Below, piece after piece: positions 35,196-47,049 of a stretch of 64,000 nucleotides of DNA. The stretch's first letter is position 1. Each line of letters opens with the position of its first letter. Location: positions 1,178,001 to 1,242,000 of the forward strand of contig JAEUWY010000012.1 in NCBI GenBank assembly GCA_022059125.1. Reading direction: 5' to 3'. Source of the stretch: Corynespora cassiicola (taxonomy: Eukaryota; Ascomycota; Dothideomycetes; Pleosporales; Corynesporascaceae). Both the position numbers and the translations under genes were made by a program. Under the pieces are notes generated by a model. That model had not been told where the DNA came from. It made no database searches and worked only from the letters and a program-made list of their open reading frames with translations.

Positions 35196-35850
35196 TTTGG
35201 TGCATAGTCGGCCGCTCGTTTATGAGCGTCCACAGCCGGCAGATGGGCGCGTTGAGCCCGGCGGCGAAAGCACGCCCACGCGCCAGGTCGCTCCGCCCGG
35301 GGAAGACGGGCTACGACGTGCAGAGCCGATGTCGATGCGAGGCCTGGGGGAGGCGAGGAGCTGACGCTGCTGATGCCCGAGCGGGTCCGCCGCGCAGCCA
35401 GAGACGGGACTGGACAGGCGTGCGTAGTGCGTAGTGCGTAGTGCGTAGTGTGTCGTGCGCAGCGCGTCGTGAGGCTGCTTGATAGATGCGCTTGCGGGCT
35501 GAGTCGTGAGCCGTGAGCTGTGAGCTTCCCCGCAGAGCCTCATTCTTGTCCAGCTGGCCCGACCAACCACCCTCACCACCTGTGCCCCGGCCGTTCCCGA
35601 CCCTCCAGACGCTGCCCGACCTGCTGCTGGAGCCCCCCGCCGCCGCCGTGCTCCATGCCGGCATCGTGACCGTTCTTCCTGCCTGTGCTGGGCCGCCGTC
35701 GCCTTTATCCGACGTGTATGCGACCCCCTCCCCTTGGGCGGCTGACCGTCACCGTTGCGTACATGCGACTGCGGACAGTGCCGTGGCTGACCCACAGACG
35801 CAGTACAACACCTGTCCGAGTCCTCTTCCGACCTCTATACACCCTTCACC
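35196..35850. promoter_or_regulatory. Divergent promoter SSN3 / MFS transporter
   Basis: 655 bp separates the start codons of the kinase (-) and transporter (+) genes. It is GC-rich and holds a heptamer tandem repeat at 35421-35450 and related gtgag(c/t) repeats around 35505-35526. Confidence 0.5.
35421..35450. repeat. Heptanucleotide tandem repeat (tgcgtag)x4
   Basis: Four perfect copies of tgcgtag followed by a partial one lie in the shared promoter. Such repeats vary in copy number and could alter promoter spacing. Confidence 0.85.
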
Positions 35851-37471
35851 ATGGCTCCGCGTGCATGGTTCCGCGACCTGACCGCCTATTTCGTCTACAC
35901 GCTGCTGGTCGCAACCCTCGGCCCGCTGCTGTTCGGCTTCCACCTGGTAAATGCATCGCCAGCGCACCCGCTCGCGCCCGGCTAACGCCCGCAGGCTGAA
36001 CTCAACGCCCCTGAGGATGTCATCCGCTGCAAGAAGAAGTCCATCGTGGCTGCGGCCGCCTCCCCAAGCCTGCCGCAATGCATCAAGATGACCCCGACCC
36101 AGTGGGGCGCCGTGGGATCCATGTATACACTGGGTGGTCTTGTGGGCGCTCTGTCTGCAGGCCCTCTGTCTGGCAAATATGGTCGGCTTAGGACCATGCA
36201 GCTCATGACCATCTTCTTCGCCATTGGCCCCGTCTTCGAGACTCTGTCGCCCAACGTTGGCGTCATGGCATTTGGCCGGCTGGTCTCGGGTGTGGGCGCC
36301 GGAGCTTCAGTCGTCGTCGTCCCCATCTACATCTCAGAGATAGCCCCACCGGCCGAGAAGGGCTTCTTTGGGGCTTTTACGCAGATTATGTGCAACATTG
36401 GCATCCTTGTCGCACAGCTGCTGGGCTACTTCCTGAGCAGGGGTCAGTACTGGAGGATCATTCTGGCTGCTGGTGGTGTCATCGGAGTAGCCCAGAGTCT
36501 CGGCCTGCTTTTGTCGGTCGAGAGCCCCAAATATCTTGCTGAGCAAGGAAACACTACGCAGGCGAAGCGTATTCTGAGAAAGATTAGAGGCGATGATGCC
36601 AACGTCGAGGAAGAGGTCAGCAGCTGGGGAGTGGATTCCTCGGAAGACATCAACGGTAAGCATACACGGTGCACTATGGACTTAAATGCTGACTAGATAT
36701 CAGACGAGGAGCAGACGCTGCTGCGCAACGAAGACCCCCAGAGTGAGGGTGCTACGCCCAAGCGTCAGTCAGGCAAGGAGGACGCACTCAGCATAGTCCA
36801 AGTCCTACGCCACCCCGAATACAAGAAGGCAGCCTTTGCCGTTGTCATGATTATGCTCGCCCAGCAGTTCAGCGGTATGTTCTCTTGTCGACCGTCAAGT
36901 CTATTTTCTCATGTCCCTACCAGGAATCAACAGCATCGTCATGTACGGTGTATCACTTCTCGCGGGTCTGCTGCAATCGAACTCGGCCCTGCTCAATCTT
37001 GCCGTCTCCGCCCTTAACATCGTCGTGACTGCCGGCTGCGCGCCGCTTGTTGACAAGCTTGGCCGCAAGACCTGCCTCCTGAACTCGCTCGCGGGCATGG
37101 GAATCAGCGCATTGCTCCTCGCCATTGGCATCATCAAGAGCGTCCCGATTCTCTCTGCCGTTGCGGTTCTGCTCTTCGTCTCAAGTTTCGGGATTGGTCT
37201 CGGCCCGGTACCCTTTATCCTATCCAGCGAGCTTGTCGGTCCCGAGGCTGTAGGTGCCACCCAGAGCATCGCGCTTGGCTCCAACTGGATTGCAACATTT
37301 ATCGTTGCGCAGTTTTTCCCATTGGCCAGCGAGAAGCTGCACGGAAAGGTTTACTTCATCTTCGCAGCGCTGTCTGCATTCTTCTTTGCCTTCATTTCGT
37401 GGTACGTGCCCGAGACCAAGGGCAAGAAGAATCACGATGAGGTTTGGGGCAGGGAGCGACGCGTCGATTAG
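35851..37471 (+). CDS. MFS sugar-transporter-family protein (Vps73/YBR241C-like)
   Basis: Four exons: 35851-35946, 35995-36655, 36704-36874 and 36924-37471, about 491 aa. Twelve membrane segments can be counted. Sugar-porter signatures are present: GFHLAELNAP in TM1, GKYGRLRT after TM2, the loop PIYISEIAPPAEKGFFGAF, DKLGRKTCLLNS after TM8 and PETKGK at the end of TM12. The loop between TM6 and TM7 is acidic (DEEQTLLRNEDPQSEG). The closest yeast pattern I recall is Vps73/YBR241C, which sits at the vacuole, so a vacuolar sugar or related carrier is more likely than a plasma-membrane hexose importer. The substrate cannot be read from the sequence. Confidence 0.87.
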
Positions 37472-37869
37472 ATGGATGCTGCCATGCTGGTTGCGGGGGA
37501 GATTTGGATGACAAGGCCCTTTGTAGCATTTTGCACAGTATACTTGTATATACTAGTTAGGGGAAGGGCTGGATCCTGTCCGGCGTCATTGCACGTCGGA
37601 AAAAAGGCACGGAAACTTCGCCGAATCCCAGCAACCTGCTTTGCATTGCTTACGGCATGTGAGAGTGCTGACTTAGCCCCGAACTCGGCCGGACCAGGTC
37701 GGCGCGGTTCCGCAGGCTTCGGAAGCATGAGTCGCTCCCCACTGAACGCCTCGGCCTCGCCTTCTGGTTGCCCAAACACTCCATCACGCAATGCGCCCGA
37801 CCCTCTAGCAGCCCACGACGCTCTTAAAACTCCACACCCCTCCAATCCCCCTCGCGACTTACCTCCGCA
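37472..37869. other. Short intergenic region before RIB1
   Basis: 398 bp with no gene. The last 100 bases are C-rich, as in fungal promoters. Confidence 0.45.
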
Positions 37870-39140
37870 ATGCCTGACCTCCCCGCCCACGCCTCGCCGG
37901 CCCTTCCGCCACTCTACTCCCCGCAGGCCTCGAGCACCAAGCAGGTGGACCCCTTCAACCTCACTCCCGCTGCCCAGGAGCGTGATGGCAGCATATCGCA
38001 GAATGAAGTCGCTTCCCGCGCCGTGCACAATGGTGCGCTGCCGTCTCTGATCTCTCCCGCCTTCACGCCTCCCGCAACTCCCGGCCTCTCTACGCCATCG
38101 CATCCGCGCCCGCCCCGCTCTACTCCCGTCGACACCTCCGCGCGCTCCGATGGCCCCGTGCCGAACCTGCTGCCCACGCTCCCCGTCGTCGAGTGCGAAG
38201 TGCGCGCCCGCATCCCCACGACCACCGGACACGAGATGTGGCTGCACGTCTACCGCAACAATGTTGACACCAAGGAGCACCTCGCCATCGTCTTCGGCAA
38301 CGAGATCCGCTCGCGGTCTCTGGACGCCGAGCGGCCCGGAGAGACGGAACTCGACCGCATGACGAGGGGCGCATACGTCGGAAGGCTATTTCCAGGCCGG
38401 ACCAGCTCGCGCGTCGAGCAGATCAAGCGCGCCGAGGGCGTCGCCCCGAGTGCGGGGCAAAAGGCCAAATTGGAATCTGCCGCGGCGGATAGGAGCAGCG
38501 GGCAACTGAGTCCGTCATCGGCGAGCTCGGAGAACGGCGACACTCCGCTGCAGACGCACGAGTTGCCACTCGTCAGGATCCATTCCGAGTGCTACACGGG
38601 CGAGACGGTGTGGTCTGCGCGATGCGATTGCGGAGAGCAACTTGATGAGGCTGCGCGCTTGATGGCGGACCCCAACCTTTCTCCCTCGGGCGGCGCGATT
38701 ATCTATTTGAGGCAGGAGGGCCGAGGCATCGGACTGGGAGAGAAGCTCAAGGCGTACAATCTGCAGGATATGGGCCATGACACGTACGAGGCGAACATTA
38801 TGCTCAGGCACCCAGCCGATGCGAGGAGCTACGGCTTGGCCACCGCCATGCTCATGGATCTGGGATTGGATGGTGACAATGGCATTAGACTTCTGACCAA
38901 CAACCCCGACAAGATCCGCGCAGTCGAGGGACCAGAGAGGCAGGTCGTAGTCAAGGAGAGGGTGGCCATGGTTCCTCTGGCATGGAAGACCCATGGCAAG
39001 GCCGGCATCAAGAGCGAGGAGGTGGAGAAGTACTTGTCTACCAAGGTGAATAGGAAACCCTCCCCGAGGCCATTGAAACCAAATCCACTAACTAGAATAA
39101 CTAGATCGAAAAGTTCAAGCACATGCTCAGCCAGCAGTGA
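37870..39140 (+). CDS. RIB1: GTP cyclohydrolase II, riboflavin synthesis
   Basis: Two exons, 37870-39045 and 39105-39140, about 403 aa. The small terminal exon is easy to miss: the 59-bp intron (GTGAAT donor, CACTAAC branch, AACTAG acceptor) reads open in frame and would append a false basic tail. Splicing restores [14 protein letters not shown], the family's usual ending. GTP cyclohydrolase II opens GTP in the first step of riboflavin synthesis in the cytosol. Zinc ligands are seen in [20 protein letters not shown] (three Cys), and the catalytic loop is [28 protein letters not shown] and LLTNNPDK follow as expected. The first 100 residues are Pro/Ser/Thr-rich and fungal-specific. Confidence 0.95.
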
Positions 39141-41459
39141 TGTCTCCGTGTGTATTCAAAATCCAAAACGGGAGGCTGTATGTCTTTGCATTTGCAGGCT
39201 TTGAAAGCCTCATAGCGGCGTTTGTAAATTCTTCGGGGGAACTAATCTCCAGCTTCTAGGGTACATGGAATGCCTTCTTTTTTGGATGCAGGGCAGTGTG
39301 ACTTGCTAGATACCACTCTACATATCGTGCGTACTGAGCGATGAAGGATGGCATAAAGAGATAAGAGGAGAAGAAAAACGCGATCCGCTGTACATACCCG
39401 GGACCCTCTCATTACTGCAGCAGATTGCAGAAATCTGCTGCAATGCGAATGCTGTTCGTTGGAAATCTTCAACAGCACGGCTGGAACTTTGGTCTTCTGG
39501 AATTCTCTCCGCTAGAAAGATGATTTTGGCCTCTGGATCTGTAGAGAGGGCCATGTACCAGGACTCTGGTCGCTAAAACAGTCGGCGGGGAGCAGGATTT
39601 CGGGTCTTTGGCCTCGAACATAAGGGAGGCTTCGATAGTGAGGATACAATTGATGAAAATTTCCAAGCAGCAAATCTTTTTTTCCTGGGAAGCTGCCAGA
39701 CGCGAGGTGCTTCTTTACAATTAGCAGAGCAACGAAGGGATTACAGTGCGACTCATATTCACCTTGATGAGGATCTCCATGTAACCCTGATGAGTCTCGG
39801 GTCCGCCATGCTTCTGCATGTTCATATCTGAAGCACAAGCATCCGTGAGGCTAGAGGGGGGGCGAGGTTTGTAGGGAGGATGATTAATGTTTCTTTTGTG
39901 TGTTTGAAGGCTGCTATTGCGGTAGTCGTGGTGGACCATGCAGAAGGGTGGAGGAAACGGCTCCTCTGGAACGGAGTGAGCATATATAAATGGTAATAGG
40001 GCAGAGTATGTTGTATAGTATAACTTATGGATGAAGATTTTTTTGCAGAATCTTTGCGGTTCCCTCCGGTTCAGACTTGTTTGTACCATTTGAATTTGCG
40101 GCACTCTATCGACACTCATGTTCCGGCACCTCTGTCTTCTGGTCTTGCCTGGGGCAGGAGCACACTTTCCCTTCCGTACGAAAAATACGATTTACCTGCT
40201 CGAAAAAGATTAGCGGCTTCCGATATTCACAGGTTCTAACCTTCCAAAGTATCTTCCAAGCGAAAGAGTACTACGATCAGTGCTTATCGTTGTGTATATA
40301 AGAGCACCTTGTATCGGTTTTCCTCCATTCTTCTTAACTCCCGCTCTGGTACACCACTGCACTCTTCCTCTCTCAATCCACCCCTCATGAATATTGCAGA
40401 GATAACTGACTGAGTCATTAGCTTCGATCATCTCCTACGATATGAAGATACTCGATGTATCACCCTCACCCTCCCATCTCCCTGCAAGTCTCATCCACCA
40501 CAACCCCTTATTGCCAAGTCAGCAACGCCATCGGACCTCAGAACATCATATAGAATCTCATCACCGGTCCTGTTTGCACAGCTCACGAATTTGTCCGTCT
40601 TCAAATGGCCGCTTTGCTGTGAAGAAATGACTGCCCCAGCTCACGCCTGAGACCACGGGAGATAAGCCCGACCTCAACTCACGTTGAGGGGTCAATGAGG
40701 ACAAATGGACATATCTGAGCGTAAAAGTCGCCCTGCTCAGTACTTTGTGCTGACTTGCGCTGCCTTCTTCTTTCTAGGCTCCGAGCTCCTTTCCTGCCTG
40801 CATTTGACTTTGGACGTTGCCCGGTGTCGTTTGGTTGCGCGAACCACTGCGGCTTCCCAGCTCGCTTCGTTGGTAAGAGTGAGCGATGGCGGGTAGTCGC
40901 AGGGCTTGCGGGCAGGGAATGCGGAGTCGGGAAAAAAGAAGGATGAGGGTTGAAGGAGATGGAAGGCAGAGTATGCGAATATATATAGTTTTTTTTGGTT
41001 GCAATCAAATTTTGTTGATGCTTCGCTTTGGTTGTCTACCGTGGTTCTCCCCCCTGGAAATCAATGATGTTGAATACTTCGCTCGCAACTTCCTGACTTC
41101 CAAGGTTATTGGGATTAAATCATAGGACCTTATATGCGCTGGAATTTTAGGGCCGTCAGTTCAATTCCTGGACCTTTCATGTTCATTTTGTGTACTTGGG
41201 GCATGGGACGCTCTATTGTGGACTGCACTTGTGTACTTTATTTATGGTGTGCTTCCTCCCTTAAGGGGCAGTACAAGAAAATTTGATCATGTGTTGGAAT
41301 TTTAAGAGCAAGAAAGAGTGGCTCGATGCTCGGGGATCCCAAGGTTCATCTCACGACCTAAGACTCTCCCAAACCAACAACACACATCCGTTCCGAGCAA
41401 GTTTCTCATTGGTCGTGTTCGGAGAGATGAAATTGTTGGTCACAGCTAGCTCTTTTATT
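39141..41459. other. 2.3 kb gene-poor region
   Basis: AT-richer than the preceding genes. No frame carries a recognisable domain. Minus-strand frames around 39512-40119 are open for up to 130 codons but break without good splice sites. This stretch marks the change from the housekeeping block to the accessory-looking block. Confidence 0.4.
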
Positions 41460-42295
41460 TCAAGCTGCGTCCTCAAATTGCTTTGCCAACTCCAACAGCA
41501 TTTCGCAGAACTTTTCAGGGTGTGAAAGGTGTGGTGAATGATCACTCTCGATGTCCTTGACCACCCACTCTGGGCCCTTGGCATCGTCAATCATCATCTG
41601 CTGCACAAATACTGGGACTGCAGTATCATTCATGGTCCGGATGTAAGCCACGCGGTTCTTGAACTCGTCACTGTCCCACGACGCCCTGGGTATCGGAGAG
41701 TAGAAGGACGTCAGGCCCTGGGCCACCGTGGACGCAGCTGCAGCACTTGCCAAGGTCGAAGGTACCTCAGGGTATAATGGAGGGATACGGTCGTCGCATC
41801 GAACCACATTTTTTTCGGGCTGTTTTCGAGCGTCAGTACGGTTGTGCGGCACGGCCAAAGACTAGAACGCACGTCGGGTCTGAGAAATGGTGGGAAGCTT
41901 CCACCGCCGGCGGTTAAGAGGTCAACCGCGTCGCCCTCTTTTTTCAAGAATGCAGTGTAGAAGATTTGTGCAATGACGCCTGCCTTTTTGCCCTGCGCGA
42001 CGCGCTCCTTTTTGCCCAGTCCAAGTGCGGCGGCGCTGCCAGGCACGCCGCTGTACGAATGCATGACAAGGATGACATCGCGCTCTTCGAGCTCCAAGAT
42101 AGGCAAAATCATTCTATCGCGAACAAAGGCCATGTCATCCTCGACGGTCACCTTCGCCGAATTACCTACGGATGGAAGAAGAGCCGAGAAGGTTGGGTAG
42201 CCGGCGGATTGGAGGAGGTGCGCAAGGTAGCCATAATGAGTAGGATTTTGAGAGCCACCGGGAATGATGACGAAAAAAGGGCTATTCGGCGTCAT
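41460..42295 (-). CDS. Alpha/beta hydrolase
   Basis: Two exons, 42295-41873 and 41819-41460, about 260 aa; the intron is 53 bp. The start ATG at 42295 was preferred because the upstream frame has no other ATG. The fold signatures are FFVIIPGGSQNPTHYGYLA (oxyanion loop), a nucleophile elbow VMHSYSG (S in HSYSG) and a C-terminal DHSPHLSHPEKF carrying the catalytic His. The acidic member is not certain. This is the fungal group of small esterase-like enzymes related to plant methylesterases and HNL-type hydrolases. It is divergent from a P450 at 43231, which with the ALDH at 45374 suggests shared chemistry. Confidence 0.85.
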
Positions 42296-43230
42296 GACTT
42301 GCTGCAGTCGGCTGAACAACCTTCTCACTGGTAGGGATGTCTTTACTGATCCTAAGAGGAGATGAGGATGAGCAGCAGACGTTGTGTTATCTCAAAGTGT
42401 GAGAAATCGAGGGTTCAGATTATGGCTTTATGCCCTTTTTATCCTTCTCAGATACTTAGTTAGGGGTATACTGCGGGTGAGAGGCACAGTCAGATGTCAT
42501 GATCACGTGTCATCTCAATAAAGTTGCCCAGGTGGGCAGACACCTTAACTGGTATATAGCCGATGTATAAGCAATGATAGTAAGTGTAGAGATAGGACAG
42601 ACTTTACTCTATAAAACTGATGCTGATCTATATAGATGCTGTAAGGTCCCGAGCTGTGCGTGCCATCCTGTTTCTGAGGGATGGGAAGCTAGCTTTGCTG
42701 CCTGTCCGCTAAGAGTAAGCACGGCCACGACAACCAATGATCTATGCGAGTACCAAGTAAAATTTTTGGGCAAGTCAATAAAAACAACAAAGCCTCTACT
42801 CTGTATTAAACAGTACGTGGTGTTTTTAAAGAGTGTAAGGCAGCGGTTTTGAGGTCCGTTGCTGCTTATTCACAGCCTCGTCAGTCACGATATAGATTGC
42901 TTAGTCGACCAAGTTTGTTTTCGGTCTAGCTCGACCGCTACTTTCGCGTCAGTTCAAAGACACCAACCGAACCATCAGCCTTTAGTTCCAAGCTACAATG
43001 GATGATCTCGGTTCTGGGGTGGCTGGTTTGCGGGGTACAGCTGGCGAGCGGGGCACGAGTTTGTGGGGTAAAGAGATGCGCGGAATTAAGGGCGGAATGG
43101 AAGCGATTGCGGGTAATGCGGAAGCTGTAGAAAGCACGGAAGCAGCACATGATGCCCGTTCCACTCGAGAGAAGATTGAGGTCAGTGCAAAGATTATACC
43201 GGACTCTTCAATCAAAGAACACCTCGAACA
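42296..43230. promoter_or_regulatory. Divergent region, hydrolase / P450
   Basis: 935 bp, AT-rich in its left half, between the hydrolase (-) and P450 (+) starts. It is a plausible shared promoter. A 112-codon frame starting at 42998 overlaps the P450 start and was not accepted as a gene. Confidence 0.45.
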
Positions 43231-44944
43231 ATGTTCCAGGATATCATCAACCAACTCACGCCTTCTTCGCTTTTCGTACTTTGCACGACTGGGCTGCTTC
43301 TCCATCTACTCTCCAATAAATACCTCACAGGTTTGAATCACCTCCCTGGTCCGTTTTTCGCAGGATTTAGCGATTTTTATAGATTCTTTGTAGTATGGGG
43401 GAGACGGCCAGAACAATGGCACATTAAGCTCCACGAGCAGTTTGGCGACTTCGTCCGAATTGGTCCCAGAACAGTTATCTGCTCAAGCAACAAAGCAGCC
43501 AAGAAGATATACGCGCTCAATGGAGGTTTTATCAAGGTAAATAGTTCATCATAACATCTAAACTCGATTTTGACGACTCTGAACAGTCCGACTTTTACCC
43601 AGTACAGCAGACTCTTGCCAGAGGCCAACGACTAAAAACACTCTTCACCAGCACAGATGAAGTCTTTCATGCAAAACTACGCCGTGCTGTTAGTAATGCA
43701 TATGCTATGAGCACTTTGATTCAATTTGAACCTCTTGTGGACTCAACTACCATCGAGTTCATCTCTCAAATGAGAAAACGTGCTGAGGGTGCACCCGGCT
43801 TTGAGATCGTTGATTTTGGGAAATGGCTCCAGTTCTACGCCTTCGACGTCATCTGTGAGCTTACTTATTCCAAACGTATGGGTTTCGTGGACTATGGAGA
43901 AGACAGGGAAAATATCATCTCTGACCTCGAGTGGTTGTTGGACTATGCTGCCATTGTAAGTCTCTATGCTCTCTCGTGCGTTTAATCAGCTTATAAGGAT
44001 ATCAAGATTGGACAAGTACCCATTCTTGATAGCTTTCTCCTCAAAAATCCGATCCGTAGGTGGATCAGTGCACAAGGCTGGCTACCCGGAACACCTGTGG
44101 CTCAGTTCGCAATGCGGCGCATCGCTGAGAACGAGTCCCGAGGTGATGCGAAACCCACGGAGAACATCTCCGCTGATACCCGCGCACGACGCGATTTTCT
44201 ATCTCGATTCCAAGAGGCACACAAGAAAGACCCGGAATTTATTGGAAACGATCGGGTTCTGGCACTGACAGTCGCGAACATGTTTGCCGGATCAGACACT
44301 ACCGCCATCTCACTTCGAACTATATTTTACAACCTTATCAAAAATCCGGAAAAGCTCGCGAAACTACAAGCAGAGCTAGACGATATGGAGAAGAAAGGCG
44401 TGCTTGATAGTGATAGTCCGGTGGTTCGATGGAACGACGTACGCGAGCTTCCATACTTGGGTGCGGTCATCAACGAATCGCTGCGGACTCATCCAGCTGC
44501 AGGACTGCCTCTTGAAAGAATAACACCAGCAGGTGGAACTATTGTTTGCGACACCGTTCTTCCCGCCGGAACAAATGTGGGCTGTAGTGCATGGACGCTC
44601 CATCGCGACACGCATGTCTGGGGCGAAGACGTGGAGCAATGGAGACCAGAGAGATGGCTCGAAGCTACTGAAGAGAAGAAAGCAGAGATGAAGAACAGTT
44701 TATTCTCTTTTGGGGCGGGTGCGCGAACCTGTATAGGAAAGAACATTAGTTATTTGGAGATGTACAAGCTAGTGCCAGCAGTATTGCGTAGCTTTGAGGT
44801 AATCCAGCCCTATTGCAACATCTAACATAGTTAATCAAGTAGTAGATCAAACTAGCTTACCCTGATAAGGAGTGGAAGCTTCATAACGCTTGGTTTGTGA
44901 AGCAAAGCGACTTCTTCGTAAGACTCAGGATGAAAGGGAAATAG
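43231..44944 (+). CDS. Cytochrome P450 monooxygenase (pisatin-demethylase-like)
   Basis: Four exons: 43231-43536, 43587-43955, 43998-44798 and 44846-44944, about 524 aa, the normal size. The N-terminus has one membrane anchor (SSLFVLCTTGLLLHLL). The I-helix AGSDTTAI, ExxR motif NESLRTHP, PERW loop and heme loop FSFGAGARTCIG with the Cys ligand are all present, so the enzyme should be active. The LPGPFFAGFSDFYRFFVVWG start and overall pattern resemble fungal CYP57/pisatin-demethylase relatives, but substrates in that group vary widely. It is flanked by an alpha/beta hydrolase and an aldehyde dehydrogenase, so oxidation of a plant or aromatic compound is a reasonable inference. Confidence 0.92.
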
Positions 44945-45373
44945 TGCTCGATAGTCATTACATGGAGGATCAGGTTTCGGATGCAATGCATCTAGTGAGG
45001 TTTCTAGGCGACGAGGAGAATAAAAAGTAAGAGTCTGATTCTTTGCAAATGAAAGATGTTTTAAATTCCAAATTGTGCGTATTGACCTAGCTTTGTATGC
45101 CAGTTTTGCTTGACTAGCTCATCTTATGACCTGAACCATGACCATTGTCATACATGCTTGATTTGACAACTAGAGTTGTCTTTTATAGAAATGTATTGAA
45201 TACAATAAAAGGCTCTGCTCATAAAATGGTGTTTTTTGTCCATAATTGCCATTTCGGAGGCGACGACCTTTTCTTCATATTCATCCCCTTAGTCCAATGC
45301 TGTTAAAGCTTCTCGAATTATTTTTATATTATTGGCCATACATTTCCATCTGCCTTTTCAAATATTTTGTGCC
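44945..45373. other. Convergent intergenic region, P450 / ALDH
   Basis: 429 bp of AT-rich DNA between two stop codons; both 3' UTRs are expected here. No gene is seen. Confidence 0.5.
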
Positions 45374-47049
45374 CTAAATCTTGCTTTTGATCCCATCTTC
45401 ACGCAGTGGAAGTACGTTGAACTTAACCACTTTGGTCACCGTCCACTCCTCCAGGGCCTCCGCACCCATATCACGGCCAAATCCAGATTGCTTAACACCG
45501 CCAAATGGGGTGTTAGCATTGATCGTCCCCCAGCTGTTAATTGTGACTTGGCCAGCCTCAATTGCAGCAGAGACGCGGTAAGCACGGTTCACATCGTTGG
45601 TAAACACTGCCGCACTGAGTCCAAACTCGGAGTCGTTCGCCTTGGTAATCACCTCAGTCTCAGTCTCAAACTTCGCAATGGACTTAACCAGGTTAGTGAG
45701 CTAAACAACAGGACTGCAGATTTTGATGCAGGACTTACAGCGACTGGACCGAAGATTTCTTCCTTCATAATGATGTCGTCATCTGCAACATCGGCGAACG
45801 CGGTATTCGCGATGAAGTTTCCACCCAATGACTCGCCTCCATGGATGAGTCGCGCATTAGAAGACTTTCCCTTCTCTATGTAGCTCATTATCTTGGAGTG
45901 TTGGGTATCGCCGATGACGGGCCCCTTGGTCGTTTTTGGAAGAAGCGGATCGCCGTGGATAGCACGAGCTGATCGTTCAGAGAAATTATTAATGAAGTCA
46001 TTGTAGATGCTCGAATGAACATAAATGCGTGATCCAGCGGCGCAAATTTGTCCGTTGTTGGCTGTGATTCCCGTCGTCGTCCAAAATAGAGCATTTTCCA
46101 TGTCTGCGTCGGGAAAGACAATTGAAGGCCCTTTGCCGCCCAACTCCAGAGTCACTAGGTTCGTTGTTAGCATGCATTCAAAGCATTATTCGTGGTGGAA
46201 ACTTTGGGTTGGAGAGCTTACCTTTCTTGAGATTACTGTTCGCCGACGCTTTCAGAATATTGCGTCCAGTTACCAAACTGCCGGTAAATGCAATCTTCCT
46301 GATGCCCATATGCTCAGCGAGAGCTTGACCAACCTGATGACCATAACCACACAGAACGCTAATGACACCCGGTGGGAACCCAGCCTCCAGCACAAGAGCC
46401 GCCAACTTTTGCGCGTAGAGCGGACACAGTTCCGGGGGCTTGATGATGAGGGCATTGCCAGCAGCAATGGCAGGGGCAAGTTTCCAGATGGTTATCATGC
46501 TGTAGGGTATCAGATTGTTGAGTTTGCGATATATTTGGTGCATACTTACAGAGGCGCATTCCACGGCACTATGGCTGCGCATACACCGACCGGTTCTCGC
46601 CTGGTTAATGCCATACCATTGGGTATTTCCAGTGCGTGGCCGTCAAGCTTATCAGCCCATCCAGCAAAGTATCTGAGCACCTCAATAGCTTGGGGTACGT
46701 GTCGCTCCTTTGAGTCTGCTAACAAAATGCCAGCGTCAACGGCTTCTAGGGTTGCCAATTCGTTGGCATCCCGTTCGAATAGATCAGCGAGTCGCAGCAG
46801 TAATCGGGCTCTCTCGGATGGACTCGTGGTTTTCCATGTTGACGACAATGCAGATTGTGCAGCCTTTACTGCAGCATCGACATCCGCCTGGCGTGCTGAG
46901 GCGAGTGTTGCGAGGTGGTTCCCGGTCGCTGGATTGGTTGTTTCCAACGTCTCGCCATCGCGCGCAGGTGTAAATTGGTTGCTGATGAATAATCCGGTTT
47001 GTACTTTGAAAGCCAAACCTGCGGCTCCTCTTATGGTGACTGTAGACAT
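45374..47049 (-). CDS. NAD(P)-dependent aldehyde dehydrogenase
   Basis: Four exons: 47049-46550, 46499-46222, 46154-45739 and 45682-45374, about 500 aa. In the last intron I chose the acceptor at 45683 (56-bp intron, ACTAAC branch), because GPVA-SIAKFETE aligns without gap; the nearer AG would leave a 38-base intron and insert extra residues. ALDH motifs: PWNAPL, AGNALIIKPPE (cofactor Lys), IAFTGSLVTGR, VTLELGGKGP with the catalytic Glu, NNGQICAAGSR with the catalytic Cys, EEIFGPVA and PFGGVKQSGFGRD. It resembles fungal salicylaldehyde or vanillin-type and general class-3 members. The P450 and hydrolase nearby suggest it clears an aldehyde made in the same route. Confidence 0.92.

Noticed and set aside
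39046..39204. Read-through C-terminus of RIB1 ending at 39204
   Set aside because: It is intron sequence; splicing at 39046-39104 restores the conserved short C-terminus.
39512..40119. Minus-strand frames of about 108-132 codons in the RIB1/hydrolase spacer
   Set aside because: No recognisable domain and no convincing splice joins; they may be remnants or chance.
42998..43336. 112-codon plus-strand frame upstream of and overlapping the P450 start
   Set aside because: It overlaps the P450 first exon in another frame, has no domain, and fits a chance frame in the promoter.
45683..45738. Alternative 38-base last intron in the ALDH gene
   Set aside because: Too short for a usual intron and it inserts four extra residues into a conserved block; the 56-base version aligns without gap and has a branch site.
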